Part shown: positions 32,697 through 40,733 of the stretch, piece after piece
Numbering within the stretch: position 1 is the stretch's first letter
Layout of the letters: every line of letters begins with the position of its first letter
Assembly: GCA_001793895.1 (NCBI GenBank)
Contig: MGIT01000003.1
Span: 88,707 to 132,528 of the forward strand
From: Candidatus Wolfebacteria bacterium RIFOXYB1_FULL_54_12
GTDB lineage: Bacteria; Patescibacteriota; Minisyncoccia; UBA6257; UBA9933
Length of the DNA stretch: 43,822 nt
Direction: 5' to 3'
Notes under the pieces: generated by a model
What the model was told of the DNA's origin: nothing
The model's database searches: none
Seen by the model: only the letters and a program-made list of their open reading frames with translations
Translations under genes and position numbers: made by a program

Positions 32697-33401
32697 ATGA
32701 GCGGACGCAACCCAATTTCATATATCATCGGCATCGACGAGGTCGGGCGCGGACCGCTGGCCGGCCCGGTTGTCGTGTGCGCCGTTGCCGTTCCGCGGAG
32801 GCTGCGTCCTTCCTTAATCGAAGCACGCACCCCTTTGCGCGATTCGAAAAAACTTTCCGCTTCGCAACGCAACACATGGGTAACGGCGATCAAGGCGGAC
32901 GGCCGCATCCGCCATGCGGTCGCGGCCGTAACTCCCCGCGTGATCGATCGCATCAATGTGACCCAAGCCGCAAATCGCGCGGCGACCCGCGCGCTCGAAA
33001 AACTGCTGGCCGCACTCCCCGCCTCCGCGCGCATTGATGTATTTTTAGATGGGGGACTTTTCGTCAATCAAACCAATAACCTACAACCTATAACCAACAA
33101 CGGAAAGCGGCAGACGCGTATGCAAAAATTTTTTGCCTATACAGATCTGGGAACCAGTACGCAATTTAATTTAAAGATCAAAACTGTAGTCAAAGGCGAT
33201 GAAACCATCCCCGCCATCTCGCTTGCTTCGATTGTCGCAAAGGAACATCGCGATGCGCTCATGAAACGCGCGCATAAAAAATATCCTTTGTATGGATTTG
33301 ACCGGCACGCGGGATACGGAACAAAAAAGCATATTGCAGCGATTAAAAAAAATGGGCGGACACCGTTGCACCGAAATAGTTTTTTGAAGAAGATTGTTTA
33401 G
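32697..33401 (+). CDS. rnhB: Ribonuclease HII
   Basis: 234 aa from ATG 32697 (MSGRNPISYIIGIDEVG). ATG 32685 is possible, but a TATGCT box ends 7 nt before 32697, suggesting a leaderless start. The family motifs are GIDEVGRGPLAGPVV, RDSKKLSASQR, and KGDETIPAISLASIVAKEHRD, carrying the D-E-D catalytic residues. It removes RNA from RNA:DNA hybrids and misincorporated ribonucleotides. Residues about 125-136 (NQTNNLQPITNN) are a low-complexity insert from an AACCNATAACC-type repeat. It stands alone; its end meets a repeat element. Confidence 0.95.
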   Translation: MSGRNPISYIIGIDEVGRGPLAGPVVVCAVAVPRRLRPSLIEARTPLRDSKKLSASQRNTWVTAIKADGRIRHAVAAVTPRVIDRINVTQAANRAATRALEKLLAALPASARIDVFLDGGLFVNQTNNLQPITNNGKRQTRMQKFFAYTDLGTSTQFNLKIKTVVKGDETIPAISLASIVAKEHRDALMKRAHKKYPLYGFDRHAGYGTKKHIAAIKKNGRTPLHRNSFLKKIV

Positions 33402-33404
33402 CTT

Positions 33405-33473
33405 TGTCATTCCGAACTTGTTTCGGAATCTCGCTGTTCTCGCATAAGATCCTGAAACAAGTTCAGGATGACA
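33405..33473. repeat. Double-hairpin repeat element, copy 4
   Basis: TGTCATTCCGAAC...TTTCGGAATCTC, then GATCCTGAAACAAGTTCAGGATGACA, directly after the rnhB stop. Confidence 0.85.
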
Positions 33474-33479
33474 GGAATA

Positions 33480-33509
33480 AAAAGAAAACCCTCATCCGAA
33501 GATGGGGTT
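33480..33509 (-). terminator. Terminator at the 3' end of a candidate noncoding RNA
   Basis: On the minus strand AACCCCATC pairs with GATGAGGGTT (one bulge) around a stable TTCG loop, followed by TTCTTTTTATT. Confidence 0.6.
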
Positions 33510-33853
33510 ATCGTGAACCGAACGAATCGGTTTATAAAACGAAGGTGCTTGTCATCTGCCAGAGGCGGACGACCGATTGTGTGCGTCACATGGGCAAGTG
33601 TTCTCCATGGTCTGCACTATTCACATAAAACTGTCAGAGAGGACGGACGGGAAGGAAAAAGAGAAATTAGAGAAGTGAGACTAACGATTATGTTGTTGTA
33701 GGGCAAGTAGGTTGAAAGAGCTGATAACGTAGCGACACGGGTGATCAATCCATGTGAAACATTATATGAATAACGACTAACGATGCATTCAGAAGTCGCC
33801 GTTATACCTCCTGCAAGTAAACCTCTTCCCTTTTTCCTCTATGAAGTTTTATA
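33484..33853 (-). ncRNA. Candidate structured noncoding RNA, about 370 nt (unidentified)
   Basis: A strong promoter (33859-33887) and a terminator-like hairpin (33480-33509) bracket about 370 bp with no plausible protein on either strand. The predicted RNA starts with a GAAGT...ACTTC hairpin and contains two direct copies of ATCGTTAGTC (minus strand; plus positions 33679-33688 and 33775-33784). The size fits RNase P RNA or tmRNA, but I do not find the conserved GAGGAAAGTCC or tRNA-like ends of either, so identity is open. Confidence 0.4.
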
Positions 33854-33858
33854 CTTCT

Positions 33859-33887
33859 ATTATATAGTAGCGATATAGTTAGCGCAA
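33859..33887 (-). promoter_or_regulatory. Promoter of the candidate noncoding RNA
   Basis: TTGCGC (33887-33882), 17 bp, TATAAT (33864-33859) on the minus strand, with no start codon or ribosome site at a usable distance downstream. Confidence 0.55.
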
Positions 33888-33919
33888 ATGGAATTGTGGA
33901 TAAGTGACTTGCGGAGCAA

Positions 33920-34012
33920 GTCGTCCCGGACTTGATCCGGGATCTCGTGTAGGTAGACGAAGATTCCTTCCGTCCGCCGGTTGGCGGAGCGGACTAAAGG
34001 CGCAGAAATGAC
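33920..34012. repeat. Mosaic repeats overlapping the start of miaA
   Basis: GTCCCGGACTTGATCCGGGATCTCG followed by GATTCCTTCCGTCCGCCGG...GCAGAAATGACA. The ATG of the closing AATGACA is also the best placed start codon of miaA, so the repeat may supply it. Confidence 0.65.
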
Positions 34013-34943
34013 ACAACATACGCCAATGCAGAATCCTAAACCTAAATTGATCGTCGTACTCGGGCCGACCTCATCGGGCAAGTCAGACCTTGCCGTTGCG
34101 ATCGCACGCGCCATCAAACAACGCAGACTCGCACCGGGGGCCGAGGTTATTTCTGCCGATTCGCGACAGGTCTACACTGGTCTTGATATCGGCTCAGGCA
34201 AGATAACCAAAAAAGAAATGCGCGGCGTGCGCCACCACTTACTTGGCGTCGCATCGCCCAAGCGCACCTTTACCGTTACGCGATACCAGCGCCTCGCAAA
34301 GCGCGCCATTCGCGATATCATAAAACGCAACTCCATTCCGATCTTGTGCGGCGGCACAGGACTGTACATCGACGCGGTTGTCCACGACCACATTATTCCC
34401 GCCGTGCCGCCCCAGCCTACGCTCCGAAAAAAACTTGAGCGTGAATCCACGGAATCGCTTTTTGCGCAACTCACGCAACTCGATCCGCAGCGCAGTCAAA
34501 TCATCGACCGACACAATCGCCGACGGTTGATCCGCGCACTCGAGATCGTGCTCGCAACCGGCTCCCCCGTTCCGCCCCTTGCGACATCATCGCCATACGA
34601 TACGCTCGCGATCGGCATCGCACGCCCGAGCGAAACATTGAACCAACTCATTACGACGCGACTGCGCAAACGCATCAAGGCCGGCATGTTCAACGAAATA
34701 AAAACATTGCATGCCGCGGGCGTGAGCTGGAACCGTCTCGACGACCTTGGTCTTGAATATCGCTGGGTCAGCAGACACCTGCGCGGACTCATTGCAAAAG
34801 ATGTGATGATCGAAAAACTTGTCATCGAGAGCATCCGCTATGCCAAGCGACAAATGACATGGTTCAAACGCGACAAGCGCACCCACTGGGTTACCGATGA
34901 TGCCGAAGCAATGCAACTCGTTGAACAATTTCTTGATGCATAA
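34008..34943 (+). CDS. miaA: tRNA dimethylallyltransferase
   Basis: 311 aa from ATG 34008; ATG 34026 (MQNPKPKLIVV) is an equally good choice because 34008 lies in a repeat. The P-loop LGPTSSGKSDLA, ISADSRQVYTGLDIGSGK, the GGTGLYIDAVV motif and DRHNRRRLIRALEI are typical of MiaA. It attaches a dimethylallyl group to A37 of tRNAs reading UNN codons, with a prenyl diphosphate as donor. It ends in a terminator that begins in the stop codon. No neighbouring tRNA-modification gene is present. Confidence 0.96.
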   Translation: MTQHTPMQNPKPKLIVVLGPTSSGKSDLAVAIARAIKQRRLAPGAEVISADSRQVYTGLDIGSGKITKKEMRGVRHHLLGVASPKRTFTVTRYQRLAKRAIRDIIKRNSIPILCGGTGLYIDAVVHDHIIPAVPPQPTLRKKLERESTESLFAQLTQLDPQRSQIIDRHNRRRLIRALEIVLATGSPVPPLATSSPYDTLAIGIARPSETLNQLITTRLRKRIKAGMFNEIKTLHAAGVSWNRLDDLGLEYRWVSRHLRGLIAKDVMIEKLVIESIRYAKRQMTWFKRDKRTHWVTDDAEAMQLVEQFLDA

Positions 34944-34974
34944 AAAAGACGCCGAGTGATCGGCGTCTTTTTTA
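34943..34974 (+). terminator. Terminator of miaA
   Basis: AAAAAAGACGCCGA and TCGGCGTCTTTTTT form a perfect 14-bp stem with a GTGA loop. The stop codon overlaps the first base. Confidence 0.9.
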
Positions 34975-35042
34975 TGCATGCGTGAACTTTTCCTTTTCGC
35001 TCTTTGAATTATGCAACTCCATTTGCTGCTTTAAAATAGTGC

Positions 35043-35112
35043 CGTCATCCTGAATTTATTTCAGGATCTCTCGGTGATATCAATCAGATTCTGAAACAAG
35101 TTCAGAATGACA
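35043..35112. repeat. Double-hairpin repeat element, copy 5
   Basis: GTCATCCTGAATTTATTTCAGGAT then GATTCTGAAACAAGTTCAGAATGACA. The same two-hairpin layout as the other copies, but with both arms changed in a compensating way (CCTGAA in the first arm). It lies between miaA and the end of gatB. Confidence 0.75.
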
Positions 35113-35139
35113 AAGCGAGTTTCGTAATGCAAAGTTTCA

Positions 35140-36579
35140 TCACTCCAATATCTTTTTGAACAATTCGATCAGCTCCGCCGGGTTGGCTCGGCCTTTCAAC
35201 TTGCCCATGACCTTTCCGACTAAAAACTGCAGAACATTCACCTGCCCTTTTTTGTAGTCTTCCAGCGCTTTCGGATTTTCCGCGATGATCTCTTCGATCG
35301 CAGTTTGGATCGCTTCTGCCGACAGTGCTTCGTCGAGCCCTTTCGCCTTCATGATCTCTTCCGGGTCCGAACCGGTTTCGAACATTTCCTTCAGGATATC
35401 TTTTGCCAATCTGCTGTTCAACTTACCCTCCGTGACAAACGCGATGATCTTTGCAAAATGGAACGGATCCACTTTGATCGCATCCAGCCCTACACCCGCT
35501 TCTTTCATAAGCCCCCGTAGGTCGCTTATGAAATAGTTGTAGATCGCCTGCGTATTTATGGTTTCGTTCAACGCCTTCGCTTCGCTCACCGCATGCTCGA
35601 ACCAATCCGCACTTTCCATGCTGTCCGCGAGGATATTTACCTGCTCTTCGTTCAATCCATATTCGGACATAAACCGCTCGCGCTTCTGCTGTGGTAATTC
35701 GATGATTTCATCCCTGATGCCGTCCATGTCAAAATGCGCCAAATCGAGCGGCGGAAGATCCGGCTCCGGGAAATACCGATAATCATGCGCTTCTTCCTTT
35801 AACCGTTGTAATACCGTTTCTTTTTTCTTTTCATCCCAGCCACGCGTCGATTGCACGACCTTTTCCCCTTTTTCGAGCAATTCGATCTGCCGCTTGATCT
35901 CGAAATCGATCGAGTCGCTTACCGCGCGGAACGAATTCAGATTTTTTACCTCCACCTTTGTTCCCAATGTTTCGTCCTTGCTCACGGAAATGTTCGCTTC
36001 TACACGCATCTGGCCCTTTTCCATATCGGCCGACGATATGTCCAAATATCGCAGGATCAACTGCAGTTCCTTTGCAAACGCCACCGCCTGCTCCCCGCTG
36101 GTCACATCCGGCTTGGTGACCAACTCCATAAGCGGCATACTTGATCGGTTGTAGTCGATCAAACTTGCCGGCTTTTCGCCTTTCGGATAATCTGCGAGCT
36201 GGCTCGAGTGCGCAATGCGCGCAGTGTCTTCTTCCAAATGCACGCGCTCCAACCGTATGCCCTTGAGCACGCCTCCGTTTACCAATGGCTGATCGTATTG
36301 CGATATTTGATATGCCTTCGGCAGGTCAGGGTAAAAATAGTTCTTTCGATCAAACTTCGATACCGTGGGGATATCAGCCCCCAATGCCATGCCCAGCTTG
36401 ATCACCTTGCGGACCGCCTCCTTGTTGATGGTTGGCAAACAGCCCGGGTGGCCGGTGCATATGGGGCAAATGTTCACGTTCGGGTGGCGTTCTTCGGGGT
36501 CGTTCGCGCATCCGCAAAACATCTTGGTCTTTGTCTTCAGTTCGCAGTGGATCTCCAGTCCGATGGTCGGTTTGTACAT
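35140..36579 (-). CDS. gatB: Aspartyl/glutamyl-tRNA amidotransferase subunit B
   Basis: 479 aa from ATG 36579 (MYKPTIGLEIHCELKTKTKMF), the usual GatB start; the longer frame to 36639 passes through the promoter. It has the kinase-like core signature (YFYPDLPKAYQISQYDQP, HLEEDTARI, LIDYNRSSMPLMELVT) and the YRYFPEPDLPP motif. A C-terminal YqeY-like tail follows (LEDYKKGQVNVLQFLVGKVMGKLKG). With GatA and GatC, not seen here, it amidates mischarged Glu-tRNA-Gln or Asp-tRNA-Asn. It has its own promoter. Confidence 0.97.
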   Translation of the reverse strand: MYKPTIGLEIHCELKTKTKMFCGCANDPEERHPNVNICPICTGHPGCLPTINKEAVRKVIKLGMALGADIPTVSKFDRKNYFYPDLPKAYQISQYDQPLVNGGVLKGIRLERVHLEEDTARIAHSSQLADYPKGEKPASLIDYNRSSMPLMELVTKPDVTSGEQAVAFAKELQLILRYLDISSADMEKGQMRVEANISVSKDETLGTKVEVKNLNSFRAVSDSIDFEIKRQIELLEKGEKVVQSTRGWDEKKKETVLQRLKEEAHDYRYFPEPDLPPLDLAHFDMDGIRDEIIELPQQKRERFMSEYGLNEEQVNILADSMESADWFEHAVSEAKALNETINTQAIYNYFISDLRGLMKEAGVGLDAIKVDPFHFAKIIAFVTEGKLNSRLAKDILKEMFETGSDPEEIMKAKGLDEALSAEAIQTAIEEIIAENPKALEDYKKGQVNVLQFLVGKVMGKLKGRANPAELIELFKKILE

Positions 36580-36609
36580 GGGGGGGTTCGTGTGTCGTAT
36601 TTCGTATTT

Positions 36610-36639
36610 AGTATAGGGTAATTCCGTCCTATTTATCAA
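36610..36639 (-). promoter_or_regulatory. Promoter of gatB
   Basis: TTGATA (36639-36634), 18 bp, TATACT (36615-36610) on the minus strand, giving a leader of about 25 nt. It lies back to back with the promoter of the 36687 gene. Confidence 0.7.
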
Positions 36640-36651
36640 ATCGGTATTTTA

Positions 36652-36680
36652 TTGAACTGATTTATATAATATGGTATGAT
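36652..36680 (+). promoter_or_regulatory. Leaderless-type promoter of the 36687 gene
   Basis: TTGAAC (36652-36657), 17 bp, TATGAT (36675-36680), then 6 nt to the ATG. Confidence 0.65.
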
Positions 36681-36686
36681 GATACA

Positions 36687-37358
36687 ATGAAATCCGTTCC
36701 CCTAAAGAAACAGGTATTCGCGCTCAGAGACAAAGGCTACTCGTATAATCTCATTTCGCAGAAGCTTGGCGTAAGCAAAGGCACACTCAGTGCATGGTTT
36801 AAGGACGTCCCCTTTACCCCAAATAAGCTCGTCCTGCAGCGCATCAAGGCAGGCCCGTTGAAATCCGGGCAAGTGCGACATGCCGCAAAGCTCAACGCCA
36901 CGCTTACCATAAAGGAAGCTGCAAAGAAAGAAATTGGCACACTATCCAAGCGGGACCTCCAGATGGTCGGCCTTGGCCTCTATCTCGGCGAAGGCTCCAA
37001 ACTATACGAAACTATTCGTATTATCAATTCCGACCCGAAAACCGTAAAATTGGCCGTGTTATGGCTTAAAGAAATATGTGGTTTAGATAATGCCAATATC
37101 ACAGTTGCAGTACATCTCTACCCTGATAACGACATTAAAAAATGCCTTTCGTTTTGGAGTAAACAGCTCGCTATCCCCTTAAGCCAATTCAGAAAAACGC
37201 AAATCGATACCCGATCCAACAAATCAGCCATTAAAAAGCATAAATTGCCTTACGGCACCGCCCATATCTCGGTCATTAGTAAAGGAAACCCTGAGCATGG
37301 GGTCGCACTCCATCGCAAGATCATCGGGTGGCTCGAGGCCTGCATTGACCAAGTATAA
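36687..37358 (+). CDS. Helix-turn-helix protein with a LAGLIDADG-like domain
   Basis: 223 aa. Residues about 1-45 form an HTH (LRDKGYSYNLISQKLGVSKGTLSAWFK), similar to resolvase or homing-endonuclease DNA-binding heads. After a basic linker comes MVGLGLYLGEGSKLYETIRIINSDPKTVKLAVLWL, which looks like a LAGLIDADG-type helix with its acidic residue, followed by a beta-sheet-like second half. It could be a regulator derived from a homing endonuclease, or a nuclease. It sits right before a tRNA gene and is transcribed toward it, with the tRNA promoter overlapping its last codons. Start by the leaderless promoter. Confidence 0.75.
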   Translation: MKSVPLKKQVFALRDKGYSYNLISQKLGVSKGTLSAWFKDVPFTPNKLVLQRIKAGPLKSGQVRHAAKLNATLTIKEAAKKEIGTLSKRDLQMVGLGLYLGEGSKLYETIRIINSDPKTVKLAVLWLKEICGLDNANITVAVHLYPDNDIKKCLSFWSKQLAIPLSQFRKTQIDTRSNKSAIKKHKLPYGTAHISVISKGNPEHGVALHRKIIGWLEACIDQV

Positions 37359-37372
37359 AAGTGTGCTACTAT
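37345..37372 (+). promoter_or_regulatory. Promoter of tRNA-Gly(TCC)
   Basis: TTGACC (37345-37350), 16 bp, TACTAT (37367-37372), about 12 bp before the tRNA. The -35 lies inside the 3' end of the upstream gene. Confidence 0.65.
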
Positions 37373-37384
37373 TAAAAGCACAAA

Positions 37385-37459
37385 GCGGGTATCGTATAGT
37401 GGCTATTATAACAGGCTTCCAACCTGTGGACAGGGGTTCGATCCCCCTTACCCGCTCCA
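37385..37459 (+). tRNA. tRNA-Gly (anticodon TCC)
   Basis: Acceptor GCGGGTA/TACCCGC, anticodon loop CTTCCAA (TCC, glycine), T arm with TTCGATC, discriminator T37456 and an encoded CCA at 37457-37459. It is a second glycine isoacceptor, complementing the GCC copy at 344, which lacks an encoded CCA. Confidence 0.96.
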
Positions 37460-37462
37460 TAA

Positions 37463-37494
37463 AAAACAAAAGCGCCGAAAGGCGCTTTTGTTTT
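37463..37494 (+). terminator. Terminator of tRNA-Gly(TCC)
   Basis: AAAACAAAAGCGCC pairs with GGCGCTTTTGTTTT around a GAAA loop, directly after the tRNA. Confidence 0.85.
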
Positions 37495-37607
37495 AGGCCA
37501 AGGGGAATCGGACTGAAAGTAGCCGTTTTATTGCATTTTTTCCGTTTTTATGTTTATTTGGTCTTAGTAACTTTACTGCAATTCAACCCAAATGCGCGGA
37601 GGTGAAC

Positions 37608-38558
37608 ATGAAACAGCAGGACATGCCCGTTGCACCGCCCGGTGAAACCCCATGGGCAACGATCGAAGATGGAATGATCGTTGCAGAGGTCGGGACCACG
37701 ATAAGGATTCCTATAGGGCTCATCAGGCCTAATCCGAAGCAGCCAAGAAAGTTTTTCGATAAAGCCGAACTGGAGGCCACGGCCCTTTCGTACAAACATC
37801 GCAAAGACGTCGAACAACCCATACCCGTCACGCTCCGCGATAACAATCGCCATGCGCTGATCGTGGATGGCGGAAGTCGGTACTTGGCCGCCAAGATCGC
37901 AAAACTTGAGGGCCTGTCCTGTTACATCAAGCCGCCCATGACCGATGACGAGGTCTATCTTTCCAGCGCGGTGGCGAACATCCGCCGCAAAAGCTTTTCC
38001 GTTGTCGAGATCGCGCTTGCGCTCGACGAGCTCATGGAGCGCTTCGGACTCAACCAGACCGAAGCGGGAGAAAAGCTGGGCATGACGCCTTTTCAGGTGT
38101 CCTATCACCTGAAGTTTCTCAATCTTACCGAGGACATCCACTTGCGCCTGATGCGCGGAGAGATCGGAAACGGCATCGCACTCCAGCTTTCGGCATTCAA
38201 CCAGGACGACCAGAGGAAGATGCTCAACCTCATAAAGGAAGCAGTCAAAAAAAATGCCGGCAAGCCCATTCATCCGAACAAGGTGGCCCGCATCCTGCGC
38301 TTAGGCGGAAAAAATCTTGGCATAGCCCCTCGGCGAGCGACGCGAGGACGCGTACACACAACCCATGCCAAGCTGGTAGGCAACCATGTGATCAAGGAAA
38401 TCGAGCATGTCATCAAAGCATTTGCCGAGCTCAAAGAGCTTACACATGCCGACCTGCAAGCGCTTCGCGATCCAAGTGCCATTGATATTCAGATGGACCT
38501 GTTTGAGCTTCAAAGGAAGCTCGCGGTCGCACTGAGGCAATTCGACCACATCACCTGA
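37608..38558 (+). CDS. ParB/Spo0J-like partition or nucleoid protein
   Basis: 316 aa from ATG 37608, with GGAGG 5 nt upstream; a GTG at 37602 overlaps the Shine-Dalgarno. A ParB N-terminal domain is seen in IPIGLIRPNPKQPRKFFDKAELEA and LIVDGGSRYLAAKIAKLEG. A KorB/ParB-type HTH follows (about 135-170: LMERFGLNQTEAGEKLGMTPFQVSYHLKFLNL). The C-terminal 90 residues are helical. The usual phosphate-binding GERR box reads DGGSR, so CTP binding may differ. No parA gene is next to it, so it may act as a chromosomal or plasmid-derived ParB or as a regulator. A strong terminator follows. Confidence 0.85.
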   Translation: MKQQDMPVAPPGETPWATIEDGMIVAEVGTTIRIPIGLIRPNPKQPRKFFDKAELEATALSYKHRKDVEQPIPVTLRDNNRHALIVDGGSRYLAAKIAKLEGLSCYIKPPMTDDEVYLSSAVANIRRKSFSVVEIALALDELMERFGLNQTEAGEKLGMTPFQVSYHLKFLNLTEDIHLRLMRGEIGNGIALQLSAFNQDDQRKMLNLIKEAVKKNAGKPIHPNKVARILRLGGKNLGIAPRRATRGRVHTTHAKLVGNHVIKEIEHVIKAFAELKELTHADLQALRDPSAIDIQMDLFELQRKLAVALRQFDHIT

Positions 38559-38578
38559 TGTCTCGATCGTTTTAAAAC

Positions 38579-38620
38579 AAAAACCGTGAGTCCGCCAGCT
38601 GGCGGACGCACGGTTTTTTT
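38579..38620. terminator. Bidirectional terminator between the ParB-like gene and the pilus operon
   Basis: AAAAACCGTG and CACGGTTTTTT enclose GTCCGCC/GGCGGAC with an AGCT loop. It has T-runs on both strands and closes both convergent units. The inner CCGCCAGCTGGCGG also occurs in the dispersed repeats. Confidence 0.85.
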
Positions 38621-40127
38621 ATAATTTTTTTATCGAGAAGCTCATGCTAAACGCATATCTTCCCCCTTCTATTTGCGATACGCTTGCCAACTGGAATTGA
38701 ACATTTGATACATTCGGGTTCGTTTGCAATACCTTTTCAAATACTCCGATCGCCGGCTGTGTAGCCGCTTCGCCAAAGATCGTTACCGGTGAGGCGATGT
38801 CCTGTATTACGATCCTTCGGATCGCAATATCCCCGCCCGCCATCGCATCTATGCTTTTAAAAAATTCCGACCATGCAAGCCTTTCCTGTTTTGCGCGAGC
38901 GAGCGAATCAACCATGCCGTTAAATCTTTCCGCCTCCTGCCTCAATCCGCTTAGCTGAGCAAATACCGGATCGCTTGAGCCTCCCGCCAGCCGCTCGCGT
39001 ATATTCGTGGCACTACCCGCCAAAAACACGTCCAACCCAACCAGCAACATCAACACTCCTGCCAATACGGTCACGGAAATATTCCTCCATAGGCGGACAA
39101 AGTTCGTCAGCTGATGCGCCTCGTATTTTTCATCCGTTCCGGCGGTCGCCAAACTCAACATATTATCTTCATCGCGCGGAATAATGCCGCGATAGGCGGA
39201 GCCCAGCACGCTAAACCACCCGACCGAAAGATTCTTAAATTGCCGTAGCACAGGAACCTCGACCGTAAGGCCCGGAAAATCCCGAGTGATCGCATCACGG
39301 ATCTCATTTTCAAATGTTGGCGTGACCAAAAACAAATTCGTCAACGCCCCCTCCCAATGTGTTTCGTAAAAACTCAGCACCTTATGCACCTCGTCGATGA
39401 TCATTTTTTTCAATGACTCGAGTGTCGCCTTTCGCTCCGATCCATAGACCGCGCTCCATCCGACAAAATGCAAGAAATACAACTCCCCGTTCTTTACCAA
39501 GCCGAATGAAATACCGTCTCCGCCCAGCCGAAATACGAGATAATTTTTCCCTTTATCAAACTGATCGCTTAACGCCGTGATCGAACGGGCGAGCGCAAGG
39601 ATCGGAAACTCCACTGCGGCTATTTCAAACCCCGCCTTGTCCGCTATGCGTTCGAATTCTTCGATCAATTGCCGTGAAACGAATGCGCCCAATATTTCGC
39701 TTTGCAAGACCCCGTTCACTTCCCGCTCCCCCGCCAAATGCCAATCCGCATTGGCCGTATTGAAATCGATCGGAGATATCATTTGCAGATTCAAACGCGC
39801 CGCGCTCACCAAGTCGCTTCCGCTGATCTTTGGCAACATAAACATTTCCGTGTATACGTTTCCGTCTGAAATACTGGCGATCGCCCATATCTTTTTTTTC
39901 TTTCCCGCTATTTGATCGTGAAAATCCGTCAATACCTTGAGCAAACGGTCCCCGTCCTTTATTTTGCCGTCTTCAATGATGCCCGGCTCCAACTTTGCCG
40001 AAACAAAATCGGCCTTCTTTCCGTTGATGGATACAAATCGTATATACGAATCCGTTACCTCTAATCCTCCTATCTGCAAGGGAGGATTAATGGCATCTGT
40101 AATTTTTTTTATAATCGTGGTATCCAT
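38619..40127 (-). CDS. PilM-PilN fusion, type IV pilus assembly
   Basis: 502 aa. Residues about 1-330 look like the actin-fold PilM domain (PLQIGGLEVTDSYIRFVSI, LSDQFDKGKNYLVFRLGGDGISFGLVKNGEL, FLVTPTFENEIRDAI). A transmembrane helix at about 347-365 (ISVTVLAGVLMLLVGLDVFLA) is followed by a PilN/PilO-like periplasmic part with a coiled coil and a beta-rich end. Separate PilM and PilN proteins normally connect the motor to the inner-membrane platform; here one chain seems to do both. It is the last gene of the pilus operon. Confidence 0.85.
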   Translation of the reverse strand: MDTTIIKKITDAINPPLQIGGLEVTDSYIRFVSINGKKADFVSAKLEPGIIEDGKIKDGDRLLKVLTDFHDQIAGKKKKIWAIASISDGNVYTEMFMLPKISGSDLVSAARLNLQMISPIDFNTANADWHLAGEREVNGVLQSEILGAFVSRQLIEEFERIADKAGFEIAAVEFPILALARSITALSDQFDKGKNYLVFRLGGDGISFGLVKNGELYFLHFVGWSAVYGSERKATLESLKKMIIDEVHKVLSFYETHWEGALTNLFLVTPTFENEIRDAITRDFPGLTVEVPVLRQFKNLSVGWFSVLGSAYRGIIPRDEDNMLSLATAGTDEKYEAHQLTNFVRLWRNISVTVLAGVLMLLVGLDVFLAGSATNIRERLAGGSSDPVFAQLSGLRQEAERFNGMVDSLARAKQERLAWSEFFKSIDAMAGGDIAIRRIVIQDIASPVTIFGEAATQPAIGVFEKVLQTNPNVSNVQFQLASVSQIEGGRYAFSMSFSIKKL

Positions 40128-40136
40128 GGCAATACA

Positions 40137-40733
40137 TTACAATGACACCTCACCCGATGATTCAAGCCGTATCTCGCCCGTGTCTCCATCGACGGCGTAG
40201 ACCGCACGCACACATCTGTTTCTTCCCCGAACCGTCCCCGACGCGGTGACCTCAACCTTTCCCGCATCGCTTGGATTCGTGTACTCACACCCTCCCGATA
40301 CATCGCAAGCTGTTATTTTTCTCCCCTGATTGCATACCGTGACCCGGGCAACCCGCTGCGCACCCGGTGCCAACTCATACGATCCATCAAAATCCATATT
40401 CCTCGCCAATTGTATGGCCGCATCGCTCACGCCCGAACGGGCTACCGCCAACGCATCTGCCGCATTGCGCGTTCCCGCGCTGCCCTGTAGCACATAGAAT
40501 ACTATGAGCGTTGCGGCAATCGTCATCTCAAGAACGATGCCGCTGATGAGCAGCATTAATGGGAGTGCAACAATCCCCTCTTTAAAAAATATCTGCTTTG
40601 GGCGAGTTGCTTCGTTACAGGGCCCCACCGTTTCGGTCGGAGTACAATTGTACACCTCTCTCAACGGCTTCCCCGTGCCTCGCACCTCATCCAAAATCAG
40701 AATTTTTTTTCTCATGTTCTTATTGGGTTGCAT
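40137..40733 (-). CDS. PilX-like minor pilin with an unusually long N-terminus
   Basis: 198 aa from ATG 40733, or 192 aa from ATG 40715; AGGAG lies 3 nt before the first. About 50 polar residues with two Cys precede a pilin-type hydrophobic helix, KEGIVALPLMLLISGIVLEMTIA. The KEG|I junction resembles a prepilin cleavage site and the helix has the Glu of pilins late (LE). The C-terminal part has four Cys (VCNQGRKITACDVSGGCEY...NRC), perhaps disulfide-bonded. The first 50 residues have no pilin counterpart that I know of; an internal insertion or misplaced start is possible. It overlaps the previous gene by 14 nt. Confidence 0.7.
   Translation of the reverse strand: MQPNKNMRKKILILDEVRGTGKPLREVYNCTPTETVGPCNEATRPKQIFFKEGIVALPLMLLISGIVLEMTIAATLIVFYVLQGSAGTRNAADALAVARSGVSDAAIQLARNMDFDGSYELAPGAQRVARVTVCNQGRKITACDVSGGCEYTNPSDAGKVEVTASGTVRGRNRCVRAVYAVDGDTGEIRLESSGEVSL

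Noticed and set aside
33404-33701. Two overlapping open frames on the plus strand after rnhB
   Set aside because: They begin in a repeat element and have unlikely composition; the region is better explained by a minus-strand RNA.
33484-33853. RNase P RNA, tmRNA or SRP RNA
   Set aside because: The conserved GAGGAAAGTCC, tRNA-like ends with a tag frame, and the GGAAGGAAGCAG-type loop were each looked for on both strands and not found; kept only as an unidentified candidate.
37224-37469. 81-codon frame antisense to tRNA-Gly(TCC)
   Set aside because: A typical spurious antisense-tRNA frame, also opposite the end of the HTH gene.
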